Source: Cynocephalus volans
Taxonomy: Eukaryota > Chordata > Mammalia > Dermoptera > Cynocephalidae
DNA length: 64,000 nt
Reading direction: 5' to 3'
Assembly (NCBI RefSeq): GCF_027409185.1
Contig: NC_084474.1
Coordinates: 6,937,382 to 7,001,381, forward strand
Shown here: positions 47,451 through 61,208 of the stretch, piece by piece
Numbering within the stretch: the first letter of the stretch is position 1
Layout: every line of letters begins with the position of its first letter
Notes under the pieces: generated by a model
Database searches by the model: none
Told to the model about the DNA's origin: nothing
The model's input: only the letters and a program-made list of their open reading frames with translations
Position numbers and translations under genes: made by a program

Positions 47451-50400
47451 ATGCTAGGATTAAATCAACACTTTTCAAATACAACTCTTAATGTAAAAGG
47501 CTTAAATTCCCCAATCAAAAGATGCAGAGTGGCTGACTGGATTAAAAAGGAGGACCCAACTATATGCTGCCTTCAAGAGACCAACCTCACCCATAAAGAC
47601 TCACATAGACTAAGAGTGAAAGGATGGAATAATATTTACCGTACAAACAAAAATGAAAAACGAGCTGGAAAAGCTATTCTTATATCTGATAAAATAGACC
47701 TTGAACTAAAAACCATAAAAAGAGATAACAAGGGCCACTACATAATGATAAAAGGATTGATCCAGCAAGAAGACATAAGAATCATAAACATACATGCACT
47801 CAATGTTGGAGCAGCCAGATTTATAAAACAAACTCTATTAGACCTAAGGATGGAAATGGACACTAATACCATAATAGCAGGGGGCCTGAACACCACACTG
47901 TCAATATTGGACAGACCATCTAGGCAAAGAATCAGCACAGAAACACAAGATCTAAACAACATACTAGACCAATTGGACTTGGCAGATATCTATTGAACAT
48001 TCCATCCAACAACCTCAGAATATTCATTCTTCTCATCAGCACATGAATCATTCTCCAGGATAGATCACATGTTAGGTCACAAATCAAGTCTCAACAAATT
48101 CCAAAAAAAAAGTTGAATTATCCCATGTATTTTTTCAGACTGCAATGGATTAAAATTAGAAATCAATAACAAATAAAATTATGAAAAGTATACAAAGACA
48201 TGGGAAATAAACAGCATTCTACATAATGGCATATGGGTCCAAGAAGAAATCAAAGAGGAAATCAAAAAATTTATTGAAACTAATGAAAATAATGACACAC
48301 CATACCAAAATCTGTGGGATACTGCAAAAGTGGGACTAAGGGGGAAATTTATAGCATTAAATGCTTACTTCAGAAGTAAGATGGCAAGTGAACTACCTAA
48401 CACTTCACCTTAAAGAAGTAGAAAATAAGTACAATCTAAACCCAAAGTTAACAGACAGAAAGAAATCATTAAGATCTGAGCAGAACTTAATGAAATTGAA
48501 ACAAACAAAGAAAATGAAACAAAAGATCAATGAATGAAAAAGTAGGCTTTTTTAAAAGATAAATAAAATTGACAAACAATTAGCATGGCTAACAAAAAAA
48601 AGAAGAGAGAAGACTCAAATAACAAAAATTCTAAAAGGTCATATTACAATTGATACATTTGAAATACAAGGAGATTACTATGAACAACTATAAGCCAACA
48701 AATTTGAAAATCTTGAGGAAATGGATAAATTTCTGGACATACGCAACCTACCAAAACTGAGCCAAGAAGATGTAGAAAACCTGAACAAACCTATAACAAT
48801 AAAGGAGATTGAAGCTGTTATCAGAAGACTCCCAACAAAGAAAAGCCCAGGACCAGATGGATTCACTGCAGATTTTACCAAACATTCAAAGAGGAATTGA
48901 CACCAATTCTTTACAAACTATTCCAAAAGATTGAAACAGAGGCAAATCTCCCAAACTCATTCTATGAAGCAAAAATCATCCTGACAACAAAACCAGGTAA
49001 AGACACAACTGAAAAAGAAAACTACAGGCTGATATCCTTGATGAATATAGATGCAAAAATCTTCAATAAAATAATAGCTAACAGAATATAGCAACACATA
49101 TGTACAATTATACACCACGATCAATTGGGATTCATCCCAGGGATGCTAGGTTGGTTCAACACACACAAATCAATAAATGTGATACACCAAATCAATAAAA
49201 TCAAACAGAAGGACCATATGATCATCTCTATAGATGCTGAAAAAACATTTGATAAAATTCAACATTCATTCATGACAAAGATCCTCTATAAGTTAGGTAT
49301 AGATGGAAAGTATTTCAACATAATTAAAGCCATATATGATAAACCCATTGCCAATATCATCCTGAATGGGGAAAAGCTGAAAGCCTTTCCTTTAAGAACA
49401 GGAGCTAGACAAGGATGCCCACTCTCACCACTCCTACTCAACATAGTATTGGAAGTACTAGCAAGAGCAATCAGAGAAGAGAAGGAAATAAAGGGCATCC
49501 AGACTGGAAAATATGAAATAAAACTGTTCCTCTTTGCAGATGACATGATTGTGTATATCAAACAGCCTAAAGATTCTACAAAAGAACTCTTCGAGTTGAT
49601 AAGTGATTTCAGCAAAGTTGCAGAATACAAAATCAACACACAAGAATCAGTAACAATTCTATTTTCCAAAAGTGAACATGCAGAAAGAGAAATCAAGAAA
49701 TCTTGCCCATTTACAATAGCTGCCAAAAAAATAAAATACTTAGGAATAGAGTTAACCAAGGATGTGAAAAATCTCTATAATGAGAACTACAAACCACTGC
49801 TGAGAGAAATTAGAGAGGATACAAAAAAATAGAAAGATATCCCATGCTCTTGGATTGGAAGAATCAACATTGTGAAAATGTCCATACTACCCAAATTCAA
49901 TGTGATCCCCATCAAAATTCCAATGACATTTTTCTCAGAAATGGAAAAAAAAACTGTCCAGACATTTGTATGGAATAACAAAAGACCACGCTTAGCCAAT
50001 GCAATGCTGAGCAAAAAAATAAAGCTGGAGGCATAACACTATGTGACTTTAAACTATACTACAAAGCTATAATAACTAAAACAGCATGGTACTGGCTTAA
50101 AAACAGACCCACTGATCAATGGAATAGAATAGAGAATCCAGAAATCAACCCACACACCTACAGCCATCTGATCTCTGACAAAGGCACCAAGCCTATACAC
50201 TGGGGAAGAGATTGACTATTCAGCAAATGCTGCTGGGATAACTGGATATCAATAAGCAGGAGAATGAAAGTAGATCCATACCTCTCACCATATACTAAAA
50301 TCAACTCAAAATGGATTAAAAAATTAAATATACACCATGAAACAATAAAACTTCTTAAAGAAAACATATGAGAAACACTTCAGGAAGAAGGACTGGACAC

Positions 50401-51242
50401 AGACTTCAGGAATTTCACCCCAAAAGCATGGGCAACCAAAGGAAAAATAAAGAAATGGGATTATATCAAACTAAAAAGCTTCTGCACAGCAAAAGAAACA
50501 ATTAACGGAGTTAAAAGACAACCAACACAGTGGGAGAAAATATTTGCAAAATATACATCTGACAAAGGATTAATATCCAGAATATACAAGGAACTGAAAC
50601 AACTTTAAAAGAAAAAAGCAAGCAACCCAATTAAAAAATGGGCGAAAGAGCTAAATAGGCATTTCTCAAAGAAAGATATACGAATGGCCAACTGACACAT
50701 GAAAAAATGTTCAACATGACTCAGCATTCAGGAAATGCAAATCATAACCACACTGAGATATCTTGTCACCCCAGTTAGGATGGATAATATCCAAAAGACT
50801 GCAGATGATAAATGCCGGCGAGGTTGCAGGGAAAAAGGAACTCTCACACACTGTTGGTGGGACTGCAAAATGGTGCAGCCTCTATGGAAAATGGTATGGA
50901 GGTTCCTTAAACAATTTATCATATGACCCAGTTATCCCACTCCTGGGAATATACCCAGAGGAATGGAAATCATCAGATCGAAGGTATACCTGTTCCCCAA
51001 TGTTCATTGCAGCACTCTTTACAATAGCTAAGAGTTGGAACCAGCCCAAAAGTCCATCATCAAATGAGTGGATATGGAAAATGTGGTATATCTACACAAC
51101 GGAATACTACTCTGCTATAAAAAAGAATGAAATACTGCCATTTGCAATGACATGGTTGGACCTAGAGAGAATCATATTAAGTGCAATGAGTCAGGTGCAG
51201 AATGAGAAATACCATATGTTCTCACTTATCTCTGGGAGCTAA
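47451..51242 (+). pseudogene. L1 ORF2 (broken)
   Basis: The endonuclease domain is open for 181 codons (47451-47996; LNVKGLNSPIKR, CCLQETNLTHKDSHR) and ends in a TGA. The reverse-transcriptase core is open at 49125-49832 and keeps the catalytic FADD motif ([14 protein letters not shown]). The C-terminus (50763-51242) ends HMFSLISGS. Better preserved than the 29-kb copy but still interrupted in several places, so not autonomous. Confidence 0.87.
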
Positions 51243-51449
51243 AAATAAATAAATAAATACATAAAAAACGGGAGGGTAGGGAAGAAGACACAACAATTAC
51301 TATTCCTTGAAGTTGCTACGACAAGCGAACAGATCGGAGATTGTTGGGAGGGAGAGGGGAGAGGAAGGACAGAGGGAGGTTTTGGTAATGGGTCACAATA
51401 ATCAACCACGTTGTATATTGACGAAATAAAATAAAATTTGGAAAAAAAA

Positions 51450-51464
51450 ATGACCTCCATGGCA
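51450..51464. repeat. Target-site duplication, right copy
   Basis: 'aaaatgacctccatg', the partner of 45755-45769. Confidence 0.8.
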
Positions 51465-52865
51465 TTAAATTACATAGGAACATTCAAAACATCATCTTGC
51501 TTGATTCTCATCAACCTGTCATATGTCACACAATGCTCTTCTACTTAAAATGTGATCCTTCCTTCTTCTCTGTTAGTCAACACTCCTGATTTTCTCCTCT
51601 TACATATTATTTACCTTTGCTCTCCTATATTTGTTTCTTGAATGCTATTATGGATCATATCTCTGCCCTTGGCTTCCTGATTTAATACACACGAGCCCTT
51701 TAAGAACCCTATCTACTTCATTGGTGTTAATATCACCAGGCCTAAGGTATGTGTGAAAAGAGTAGTAATGCCATGCAATCTTGTCACCAAGATGGTAAGG
51801 CATTGTAGTGCATAATACCCATAAATACTTTGAAACTGTTAATGAGCGCTTTCAATTAGATAATTGAATCTCAAGATGTGTATCTATTGGTGGAGTGAGA
51901 AAGTGGGGGAAAGAGGCCAACGAAGAGTTTGTCAGGAGAGTGTCACAGAACACGAGCATGAGGTGGGATAGTAACTGTGCTGTATGTACACACATACATA
52001 TATCCAAAAGCTCATGATAAACACACCTTGAAGATAATATGAGGCTTTCCATGAATTTTCTAAAGTACCCTCGTATATATACACGCACACCTTATTCCTT
52101 AAAGACAGAGTATTCTAGGGAAGAAGTACACATACTCATCAATTATAAATAACACAATGTGAAATGTGCAGGGAATGCAAGGTAACAGAAGAAAAAAGCA
52201 GGGCTTCTAACTCAGTCTAGGGAAATAGGGAAATAATACAAGTATTTAAATCATTAGTTTGTAGATATCCTCTTAATGAGGTGTACCTTCTCATCAAGTA
52301 GCATTACACTTAAGTCTACACTATGTGACAAAACTTGAAAAAAATGAAGAAAACAGATACAGAAACATTTATGAGATGTAAGTATCACCACAGCCGATCC
52401 AATAAATTAGAAAATGAAGAAAAGTGAGGCTGATTTGGAGTATCTTTTTTGATAAAATACTGACCTTTGAACTTATTAGTCATCACTTTAGTACAGAACT
52501 GTAGACTTTCTTCTCCATGTCATATTAGCTCTATTATAAACATGACTATTTTATTGAGATTATAATCACAGAGTTGTATTCAACTTCTAATACAAATTTG
52601 TTTCTGTCTACTTTTGTCACAATTCCCTAATATATATTAAATAGGCCTGTTTCCTTATTTAAAATTTCCCTAATTTTAAGAGTGTTGAATCCAAACAACT
52701 CATGCTGATGGTTATGGTAGAGATCTGACAAGTTGATTTCTGTTGCATTAATGTATTCAGCTAGTTTAAAGAAACTATATGCTTAGGTCTCATTACGAAG
52801 GTTGAACAGAAATCAGTTTTCATGCATTAAGACTTCAGTCTTGCTCACTGCTTCACACTTCACTC
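51465..52865. other. No gene seen; mariner MITE relic at 51995-52075
   Basis: AT-rich. 'ccatgaattttctaaagtac' plus 'cctcgtata' near 52049-52077 is a decayed right end of the MITE seen complete at 38.1 kb. Nothing else recognisable. Confidence 0.5.
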
Positions 52866-53110
52866 AGTGTATTAGTCCATTTCTGCTGCTTATAAAAAAA
52901 TACATGGAACCAGGTGATTTGTAAAGAAAACAAAATTCATCATTTACAGTTTCTGAGGCTGGAAGTCCAAAGTTGGGGGACAAATCTGGTGAAAATCTTG
53001 GTGGCAGCAGTGACACAGGGGTCTCACACAGCAGAAAATGGTGGAACAGAGAGAGACTAACCTCTCAAGCAAGAGAAATCACACACACATACACGGCTAC
53101 CTAAATGGTA
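52866..53110 (-). mobile_element. MaLR-like LTR fragment, antisense
   Basis: 'tgtattagtccatttctgct', 'accaggtgatttgtaaagaa' and 'acagtttctgaggctggaag' are the reverse complement of the 3' half of an ERVL-MaLR-type LTR (TG end, polyadenylation region, 'cagcctccagaactgtgag' block). Truncated near 53110. Confidence 0.6.
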
Positions 53111-53217
53111 AGAAGAAGAACATTGGGTCATTAATTTAGAGTTTAACAACTATCTACAAGTGAGGTACAGTGAGGTCTTTTCAAATGGTCATGAGAGACT
53201 ATCCAGGAGGAGCAGTA

Positions 53218-53907
53218 CCGTTGTCCCTCAATGTCTGCAGGAAATTGGTTTCAGGACCCTCGCGGGTGCCAAAATCCACATGGATGTTCAAGTCCCCTAT
53301 GTAAAATGCCATAGTATTTGCATATAACCTACCCACATTCTCCCATAGGCAGATTTTTTTTTTTTTTTTTTTTACTAACAGCAGAGTTATGACCTGGTAA
53401 ATCCATCATAAGTTGACATCATTAAGTAGAAAATGCATTTAATATACCTAACCTACCAAACATCATAACTTAGCCCACCCTACCTGAAACATGCTCAGAA
53501 CTAACTCAAGCCTCCAGTTGGGCAAAATCATCTAACACAAAGCATACTTTATAATAAAGTGTTGAGTATTTCATGTATTTTATTGAATACTGTTCTAAAA
53601 GTGAAAAACGGAACAGTTGTACGAGTACTCAAAGGTACAAACTCTTGCACCATCATAAAGTGAAAAATCTTAAGGCCAACCGTCTTAAATTGGGTACTGT
53701 CTGAACTTTAAATCATCTCTAGATTACTCACAATACCTAATACAATATATAAATATTATGTAGATAGTTATATTGTTTTATATTTTTATTGTTGAATTTT
53801 TACTTTTATTGTTTTAGGTTTGTTTTTTGTTTCTTAAAATGTTTTACCTCCCTGTTTGGTTGAATCTGAGAATGCGGAACCCGCAGATAAACAGGGAGGG
53901 CTGTGTA
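53218..53907 (+). mobile_element. Tigger/MER2-like DNA transposon with a nested insert
   Basis: Left end 'gttgtccctcaatgtctgca', then 'tttgcatataacctacccac', and right end 'gcggaacccgcagataaaca' plus 'gggagggc', match the ends and order of a Tigger (MER2-type) element. Between about 53350 and 53701 it is interrupted by unrelated DNA that starts with a poly(T) tract. The unit resumes at 'aactttaaatcatctctaga'. Confidence 0.7.
53350..53701 (+). mobile_element. Insert within the Tigger-like element
   Basis: After a run of about 22 T, 'taagttgacatcattaagta', 'cttagcccaccctacctgaa', 'cagttgggcaaaatcatcta' and a closing 'aattgggtactgtctg' follow an old dispersed element that I recall as a Tigger-class MITE. 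The T run suggests that a retro-insertion or slippage also occurred here. Confidence 0.4.
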
Positions 53908-56880
53908 TCCTCTTATGTATTTAAAGGTTGTAAGAAACAACCATTCAGTACATTGAAGCTACAAATAGTGTATGAGGAATGCTCATCGAACTCAGATAAT
54001 CACATTATAGTCTGATATCCAGAGGTAAATAGATAGTAAATAAAAAAAAGGGCCAGAGAAGAAAATAATAACATACAATGTGGCATTATTGAGGACTAGA
54101 GTGGAAACAAATGACAAGGACTGTTGACAGTCTGCAGGGTGATTCTTACAGAAAGTTAAGCATTAAAAGAAAAATTCTCATTTTGGAGAGAAAGTATAGA
54201 CACATTCCCTACAAAATAAGTCATATTTAGCTTTAACATTTTATCTCATGGATGTGGTTGGGAATATTGAACACTATTTAGGGTGGTGGCATATCTCACT
54301 GGACATAGTGAACAGCTGGGTGTATCATAGTGACGCATGTCCCTTGGAGAAAAAAACATAGAAAATACACTTGGTGTGCTTTGCCCACTTGTATAGACAT
54401 TTAATATTACTATCAATAAAACAATTGAACTTTGCAATATATGGATAAAGGTAAAGACTTAAAAACTTTAACTGTGTCTGCATGATTTCAAGTAACCAAA
54501 ATAAGTTAATTTATAAAATTATTAAAGAAAAAAATGGCTAATATTTTGTAATAAAGAAAAAGTAATAAACTAATTGACAAAAGTACAAACTTTTCAACTA
54601 AGAGATGGGCCCTCAGTCCCATTTATTTGACATGGAAAGCAGGTGCTGGGAGAGGTTTAAAAAGAAAGTTGAATTGCTTACAATTTACTTTTCTGAAAAT
54701 GGAAGAATTTACTAAAAGACAAAGAAATGTCCAGGATTTTTAAAATATTCTAAAGAAGAAAATTAAAAATTATTTATTATGCCACTACCCAGAGACAAAC
54801 ATTGTTAAAATTATGACACATTTCTCAGTATTTTTATATTAAAATGTAACTACATGTATTCATATATACTTAAGCATAACTGGGATTGTACAACCTATGC
54901 TGTGTAGTAATTGTTTTGCTTTTTGCCAAGTGCTTTGTAATTATTTTCACACATCAGTAAGTATTCATCTAAGAAATAATTTTTAGTTATTTATATTTAA
55001 AATGATAAAATTGTAGACATTTATTGTGTACAACATGATGTTTTAAAGTATATATAGAGAGGAATGATTAAATCTAGATAATTTACATATACATTATCTC
55101 TTATAGTTAGCATTTTGTGGCGAGAGCACTTTACTATTTTAAATATGTCTGTCAAATTCACATTTGAAAAATACAATTAAAAAAAAAATGAAAGGCCTGT
55201 ACTTCACAATATACCCATAAGCAATTAAGCTGATAAAACATACTGAGTAATTTAAATCTATTCTTATTAGTTGTTCTTAATCATATGGTTAAATAAAGCC
55301 TATATTATTTTATAATTTGATTTCTTAGATCTGGTCATAATTATGGTCCACAGAGAAAACAGTGTAGTCTAAAGGAATTTCAAGTTGGAAACTGGCACTG
55401 CCAAAACAAGACTGCTTCCTAGCGGCGCTGCCACAATTTGCAAATTGCTTCACCTTTCTGAATTCCAATTCATTCACATAGGAAACAGAATCGATGTACT
55501 AAATATTTTCAGTTAATGCAAAGTACAAGAATAAAAACAAAAAGTATGATTCTTTAATTCCACTCCACTTGAGCACTTAAGGTGTTTCCCTCCAGAAATC
55601 ACCTGTAGACCATAGGAAAATATATTCATCATTTAGGAAATACCCACCTGGTTAACAGTGTGAGAATGTAAATTTAAAGCACTTTTGACTAGGGAAACGT
55701 TATCATAAAAAAGTGGTTTAATTTCTCCGAACATGAAATAGTCTCCCCAAGGAATGTATCTATTAATGGCATGCTATGATTAATTAATTGGTTCTGGGAA
55801 CTATTATGCCATATTAGTCACTTTCATATTAGTGTTCCCAAGAGTGGCAAATAAATAAGACAGAGATTCCACTTCTACATGTCCAGCCATTTCCTGCCAA
55901 GACGTTTTGCTGATGTGCAGTTTCTGTGCAATTTCCCACAGTGTACTTCTTGGCGGACTTAGTTCAAACTTTGTTAGTTTAATGCTTAGAAAAGCCTCAT
56001 GTTCTAGCAGGAAACCTTTTCCTCCCATTACTTTTCTGTGATATTACAGACAGCAGTTTCCTTGGGGCATGACAATTGATCTCAGTAGGGTTATTTACAG
56101 TGACATGGTGGCACTGTTGCCAATGGGGGTTGCCAAAGAGTAGGCTTCTTCAATGTCAATTCTAACCCAGCAGCAATTTCTGCACTTGCAAATAATTCTG
56201 TTCATTTCCTTTCTAGTCAGGTAACTGCTGTCAAGTTAAAGGGGTGTTCAAAACTCACGGCACAGTTTTGCTTTTACATTACTACGTCTGCGATTTGATC
56301 GGTGTGATATATTTTCTTGCATGAATGAGCATCAATTAAAGGAAATGGACATTTATGGGAAATTTATTCAACTGATGAGGCTTGAAATTCATTACATGTA
56401 AACTATAAGTATTCGTACTGCAGTGATAATTTGAGAATGTAAAAATGTAGTTTAGATAACTTTTATTAGTATTTTAAATGTAGTAAAATTATTTTCATAA
56501 GATATTAAAGCATAGCTTAATATTTTATTCATAGTATATGCCCATTAAAAGGTCGAATTAAGTAAACATAATAACATTACTAAGAGAGCTGGTATGTTTC
56601 AGACACTTAAATTATTTAATTAGAAATTTCTAATAACCTATGTATAAACCACGTATTGTTGCAATGAAGTAACTGATCCTCAGTGAATAACCTTTGCAAA
56701 GTCATATATTTATTATGTTTATAATCTGAGTTTGATGACCCTAAATTTAACACTCTTTCCCCTATGCTGTGTTGGTTCTTTACATTCACAAGGTCTTGAA
56801 GAACTTTAGGTGAAGACAGTAGCTTTCATCTGTATTTCAGCCACCAAAGTTACCATCATACTTATCACAGACCTAACTTA
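53908..56880. other. No gene seen
   Basis: AT-rich. MIR-like wording at 56640-56775 ('gcaaagtcatatatttatta', 'taacactctttcccctatgc'). An unexplained frame at 55804-56028 is listed separately. Confidence 0.5.
55804..56028 (-). other. Unidentified 74-codon open frame
   Basis: Minus-strand ATG frame starting MGGKGFLLEHEAFLSIKL, with balanced amino-acid content (LHISKTSWQEMAGHVE) that looks more protein-like than nearby chance frames. The region upstream (to about 56220) contains further short readable pieces in other frames. It might be the eroded end of a processed pseudogene. I do not recognise the family, and no duplications or tail were found. Confidence 0.25.
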
Positions 56881-57880
56881 AAACCAAAAGAAATATTTTA
56901 ATCAGTTTGTAACATGACCTCACATAGTTATCAATTTGGTGGTGAGAATCTTATATGTCTACTATTTTAGCATTTTTCAAGAATACAATATATTGTGAAC
57001 AATAGTTACTATGTTGTATGGATATATTGAACTTATTCCTATTTAACTGAAATGTTGTATCCTTTGACCAACATCTCCCCAAGCCCCATTCCCCAAGGCC
57101 CCAGCCCCTTGCAGTCATCATTCTATTCTCCACTTCTATGAGATAAACATTTTTAGATTCCATGTATAAGATCATATGAGTAAGATCATATGGTATCTGT
57201 CTTTTTGAGCCTGTCTTATTTTGTTTAACATAATGTGCTCCAAGTTCATCCACATTGTCACAAATAACAGGATTTTATTCATTTTTGTGGCAGAATAGTA
57301 TTCCATTGTGTATGTATACCATGTCCTTTTTATCCTTCATCCACTGATGGACACTTTAGGTTGATTCCATATGTTGCCTATTGTGAATAACGCTGCAGGG
57401 AACATGGGAGTGCAGGTATCTCTTTAACATACAGATTTTATTTCCTCTGAGTGTATACGCAGTAGTAAGAATGTTGGATTGTATGGTAGTTCAATTCTGA
57501 ATTTTCTGAGGAACCTCTGTACTGGTTTTTATAATGGCTGTACTAATTCACATTCCCTCTAACAGTTCACAAGGGTTCCCTTTTCTCCAGATCCTTACCA
57601 ATACTTATCTTTTATCTTTTTGATAATAGTCATTCCAACAGGCTGAGGTAATTGCTCATTGTGGTTTTAATTTGCATTTCTCTAATTATTAGTGGTGCTG
57701 AGCATTTTTTCATATGCCTGTTGGCAACTTTTACGTCGTCTTTTGAGAAATGCCTATTCAGTTCCTTTAACCCCTTATGAATTGGGTTATTTGTCTTCTC
57801 ACTATTGAGTTGTTTGAGTTTCTTATATATTTAGGGTATTAATCACCACAAATTTGATAACTTGAGGTATCAGGTTGGTA
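56881..57880 (-). mobile_element. Old L1 3' end with 3' UTR
   Basis: 3' UTR complement at 56900-57240 (including a 13-bp tandem copy of 'taagatcatatga' at 57165-57190), then the ORF2 end in reverse: 'agaatagtattccattgtgt', 'catccactgatggacacttt', 'cattttttcatatgcctgtt'. An older L1 than those at 29 and 45.8 kb. No frame. Confidence 0.8.
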
Positions 57881-57924
57881 ACGTATATGTTCGTTAGCTA
57901 GATTTTGTCACTCCACGATGTATG

Positions 57925-58010
57925 AAGGTATTTCAGAAAGTTTGTGGAAAAATAGATTTAAAAGATAATATGGATCTTTACATGACTATTTTGAAGACCC
58001 CTTGTATACA
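57925..58010. mobile_element. Decayed mariner-like MITE
   Basis: 'ggtatttcagaaagtttgtg' 'gaaaaatag' and, 45 bp on, 'tgactattttgaagacccct' are degraded versions of the inverted ends seen complete at 38112-38190. Confidence 0.6.
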
Positions 58011-60591
58011 TATTTCAAAACATCATGTTGTACACAATAAAAACATAATTTTATCTGTCAGTTAAAAAAATATATACAAATAGAAAATGAAAAATTTCAG
58101 CCTGATGAATGTCCAAATACATGAAGTGAATTGTGCCATCCCAATATCTCTTTTCCGCTTTCAATACTTGCAGGTAAAGTTGTAGTAAGGTCTGAGATTC
58201 CTAGTGTTTTACTGTATGCTTATTACACTGCAGTTTCTCAATTATTCTCTTAAAAGTGCAGTTACCAAAATTTAAAAATAAACTTACTGTGTAATATGAT
58301 CATTTGTCAAAAAATATTGATTTTTTAAAAGAATACTTATATGAATGGGATACATTTAATTACTTTCCATTCATTTTGCCTGTTTGAGTTCATTGAGCTA
58401 AACTACATAAATCTTTTTTTTAAAATTTACACATCATAATACATCTTTGTCAGTGAAAAAATATTGACAATATTTGCTCGTAGATTGTGAAAATATGAAA
58501 TTCAGATAATAATTTCCTATGCATAAAATTTAATAGCTTTTTTGCCAAAATATTTATATTTTAATGAATGACAAATACTGAGTATTAAAATGTTGATAGA
58601 CAATATCAATATGTTTTTGAGTTTCAGGTCATTAGGCAAAGTTTGTTCATTGAAAAACTTATCTTTTATATACTAATAAGTGAATTGAATCTTAGAGCTC
58701 AAGATGCTCTCCCCTTCTTAGATGAGATTCTTAAGGTTAATGGCCTAATAAATGTTATCACATATGTAGGTACATAAACCACCAAATATTTACCTAAATA
58801 ATTAATTTCAATTTTACATGACTGATCTTCCTTATAAACATATCTATGGTAATAAGGAAAGATTTTTTTTTTTTTTTGGTTTGGTTGGTTGGTTGGTTGG
58901 TTGATTCTTTTTCCTAATGTATTACTTAATGTGCTATTTATCTGATTTTGAGTTGGGAGATAATATTAAATAAGAGTAATATTTTTCAAAAAACTTAAGA
59001 GGAGGAAAATGCAAACAATGCCAGCACAAGGATCTATTTGATTCTTTAAATTTTGTATTAAACAAGGGTTTGGTATTATGAGAAATTAAATTTAAGTGCA
59101 CTCTTAATTTAAAGCAAATATCAATATTTAGATAGATTTATCTTATTTTCAATCCTGATATCATCAAATAAACAATGGATTAAAAAAATTGTTATCATGA
59201 AAAATGAATTTCAAAGCAAAAAGTCTGATATTTAACTATTCCAGAGAATACCATATGAGAAAGCTCCAAAGATAATTGATGTATTAAATTATTAGAACAT
59301 GTATGTAATTAATTAGAACAACAATACCCAAGTATATAAAATGTGTTGGTGTAAATTAAGGCACATAGTTAAATACTACTGCCCCCCAGGAAAATTAGTT
59401 ATTTATCAGCAAATTAATACCCTGACTGTATTTATTGTCAACATGTTGCAGGTAAATACTGATGACAGGCACTAAAGGACATCTGATAAATCTAAATATT
59501 GGAAAAGTTAAATTAAGATTAAGTGAATGAATAGATATAATAAGAATATTTTTAAGACATTATTCCTAACCATCAAAATAGAAGCTTGAGTCTAATCAAT
59601 TTGGTTAAGACTTTAATTGCTCAAGTGTTCTTAAAAGTTCTGATTGAAGTTCTAAAAGCTAAGATTTTTGTCACCAATAAAATGTGATTAACATACATAA
59701 GGCAGAAAAAAAAAATCCAAAACATAACATTGCTGATCCATACATTTACTATGGACTATAATTACTATTATTTTTATAGAGTAACATTTATTTTCTAAAT
59801 TTTCTTCCCAGATATGGACATTAACTATCACCCTTGTGCCCATACATTTCCTAAAACAACAAAAAGTTAGGATTCATTGATTTTAATTGTATTACTTAAG
59901 AATCTTCTTACAAGATGAAGGAAAAAATGAAAACTGTAAATTATGAACTATTATTCAAATATAAATAGTAAACAAATGCATTATTAAAAAGTTTTTTTAA
60001 AGAATATATTTCTGAATCAAACCCACCGTGCCTATATGAACGTAATTATCCTGTACTGGTTGTCACAATTTCACATGAGAAACTAATGTAAAAAATTTTT
60101 AAACACTGTTTCTAAAAATAATGGTTTTCAGAACCCTGGTTTATACACAAAATGTGTAAAACATGTCTTAGTAGTATTCTTTAATCTGATGAAATTTCCA
60201 CACTCTGCATATGATATTTGATAGTTGTTTATGGAGTTGATAAACCGTTTAGCATTCACACACATAAAAAACCATTCCCCTTTAATTTAAGATTTCCTTG
60301 GGATGTAAGCAAAATAAAAGGTAACATTCTCTAAATAAATTTTTTAAATGCCAAAGTCCCAAAAGGTGACTAGTGTACATATCACAATGCATATTTATAT
60401 CACTACATGACTTTGAACCAATTAAAAGTTTGATCTCTTATCTATCCCTGAAATAAAATAGGGATAATAATACCTCCCACACTTAACCCACACTTAATTC
60501 TATTGCCATGGGAATGCTATAAGAATATGCAGCTAAGGTGCTTTTAAAAATACAAGGTAAAAAGTGAAGGTACAAAATTTAATTAAAATTA
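58011..60591. other. No gene seen; (ggtt)n at 58879-58902
   Basis: Very AT-rich DNA without recognisable repeats other than a poly(T)-(ggtt)n microsatellite near 58863-58905. Confidence 0.5.
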
Positions 60592-61208
60592 TCACTGGCA
60601 GTCCCTTCGCCAGTGAATAGGCTTGGTGCCTTTGTCAAAGATCAGATGGAAGTAAGTGTGTGGGTTGATTTCTGGATTTTCTATTCTATTCCATTGGTCA
60701 GTGTGTCTGTTTTTATGCCAGTACCATACTGTTTTGGTTATTATAGCTTTGTAGTATAGCTTAAAGTCAGGTAGTGTTATGCCTCCAGCTTTATTTTTTT
60801 TGCTCAGCATTGCTTTGGCTATGCGTGGTCTTTTATTGTTCCATATAAATGTCTGAATAGTTTTTTCCATTTCTGAGAAAAATGTCTTTGGAATTTTGAT
60901 GGGGATTGCACTGAATTTGTATATCACTTTGGGTAGTATGGACATATTCACTATGTTGATTCTTCCAATCCAAGAGCATGGGATATCTTTCCATCTTCTT
61001 ATATCCTCTCTAATTTCTCTCAGCAGTGGTTTGTAGTTCTCGTTATAGAGATTTTTCACCTCCTTAGTTAACTCAATTCCTAAGTATTTTAATTTTTTGG
61101 TGGCTATTGTAAATGGGCAGGCTTTCTTGATTTCTCTTTCTGCATGTTCACTATTGGAGAAAAGAAATGCTACTGATTTTTGTGTGTTGATTTTGTATCC
61201 TGCTACTG
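60592..61208 (-). mobile_element. L1 ORF2 fragment, open frame, no 3' end
   Basis: The minus strand encodes about 205 uninterrupted residues from [19 protein letters not shown] to [12 protein letters not shown], the part of L1 ORF2 just after the reverse-transcriptase core. It is much better preserved than the same region at 49.6-50.2 kb. It lacks both the 3' UTR with tail and the 5' part. On the right it abuts an LTR-like repeat at about 61209. Confidence 0.88.

Larger units (their letters stand above)
45770..51449 (+). mobile_element. Near full-length L1 with 15-bp duplications
   Basis: Order: an LTR-like 5' piece (45770 to about 45880), a GC-richer 5' UTR (to 46263), ORF1 (46264-47204), a spacer of about 250 bp, ORF2 (47451-51242) and a 3' UTR of about 190 bp containing 'ttgttgggagggagagggga', ending in an A-rich tail. 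Close kin of the 29-kb element in coding parts, but its 5' UTR is unrelated to the 104-bp monomers. Both frames are broken. Confidence 0.88.
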
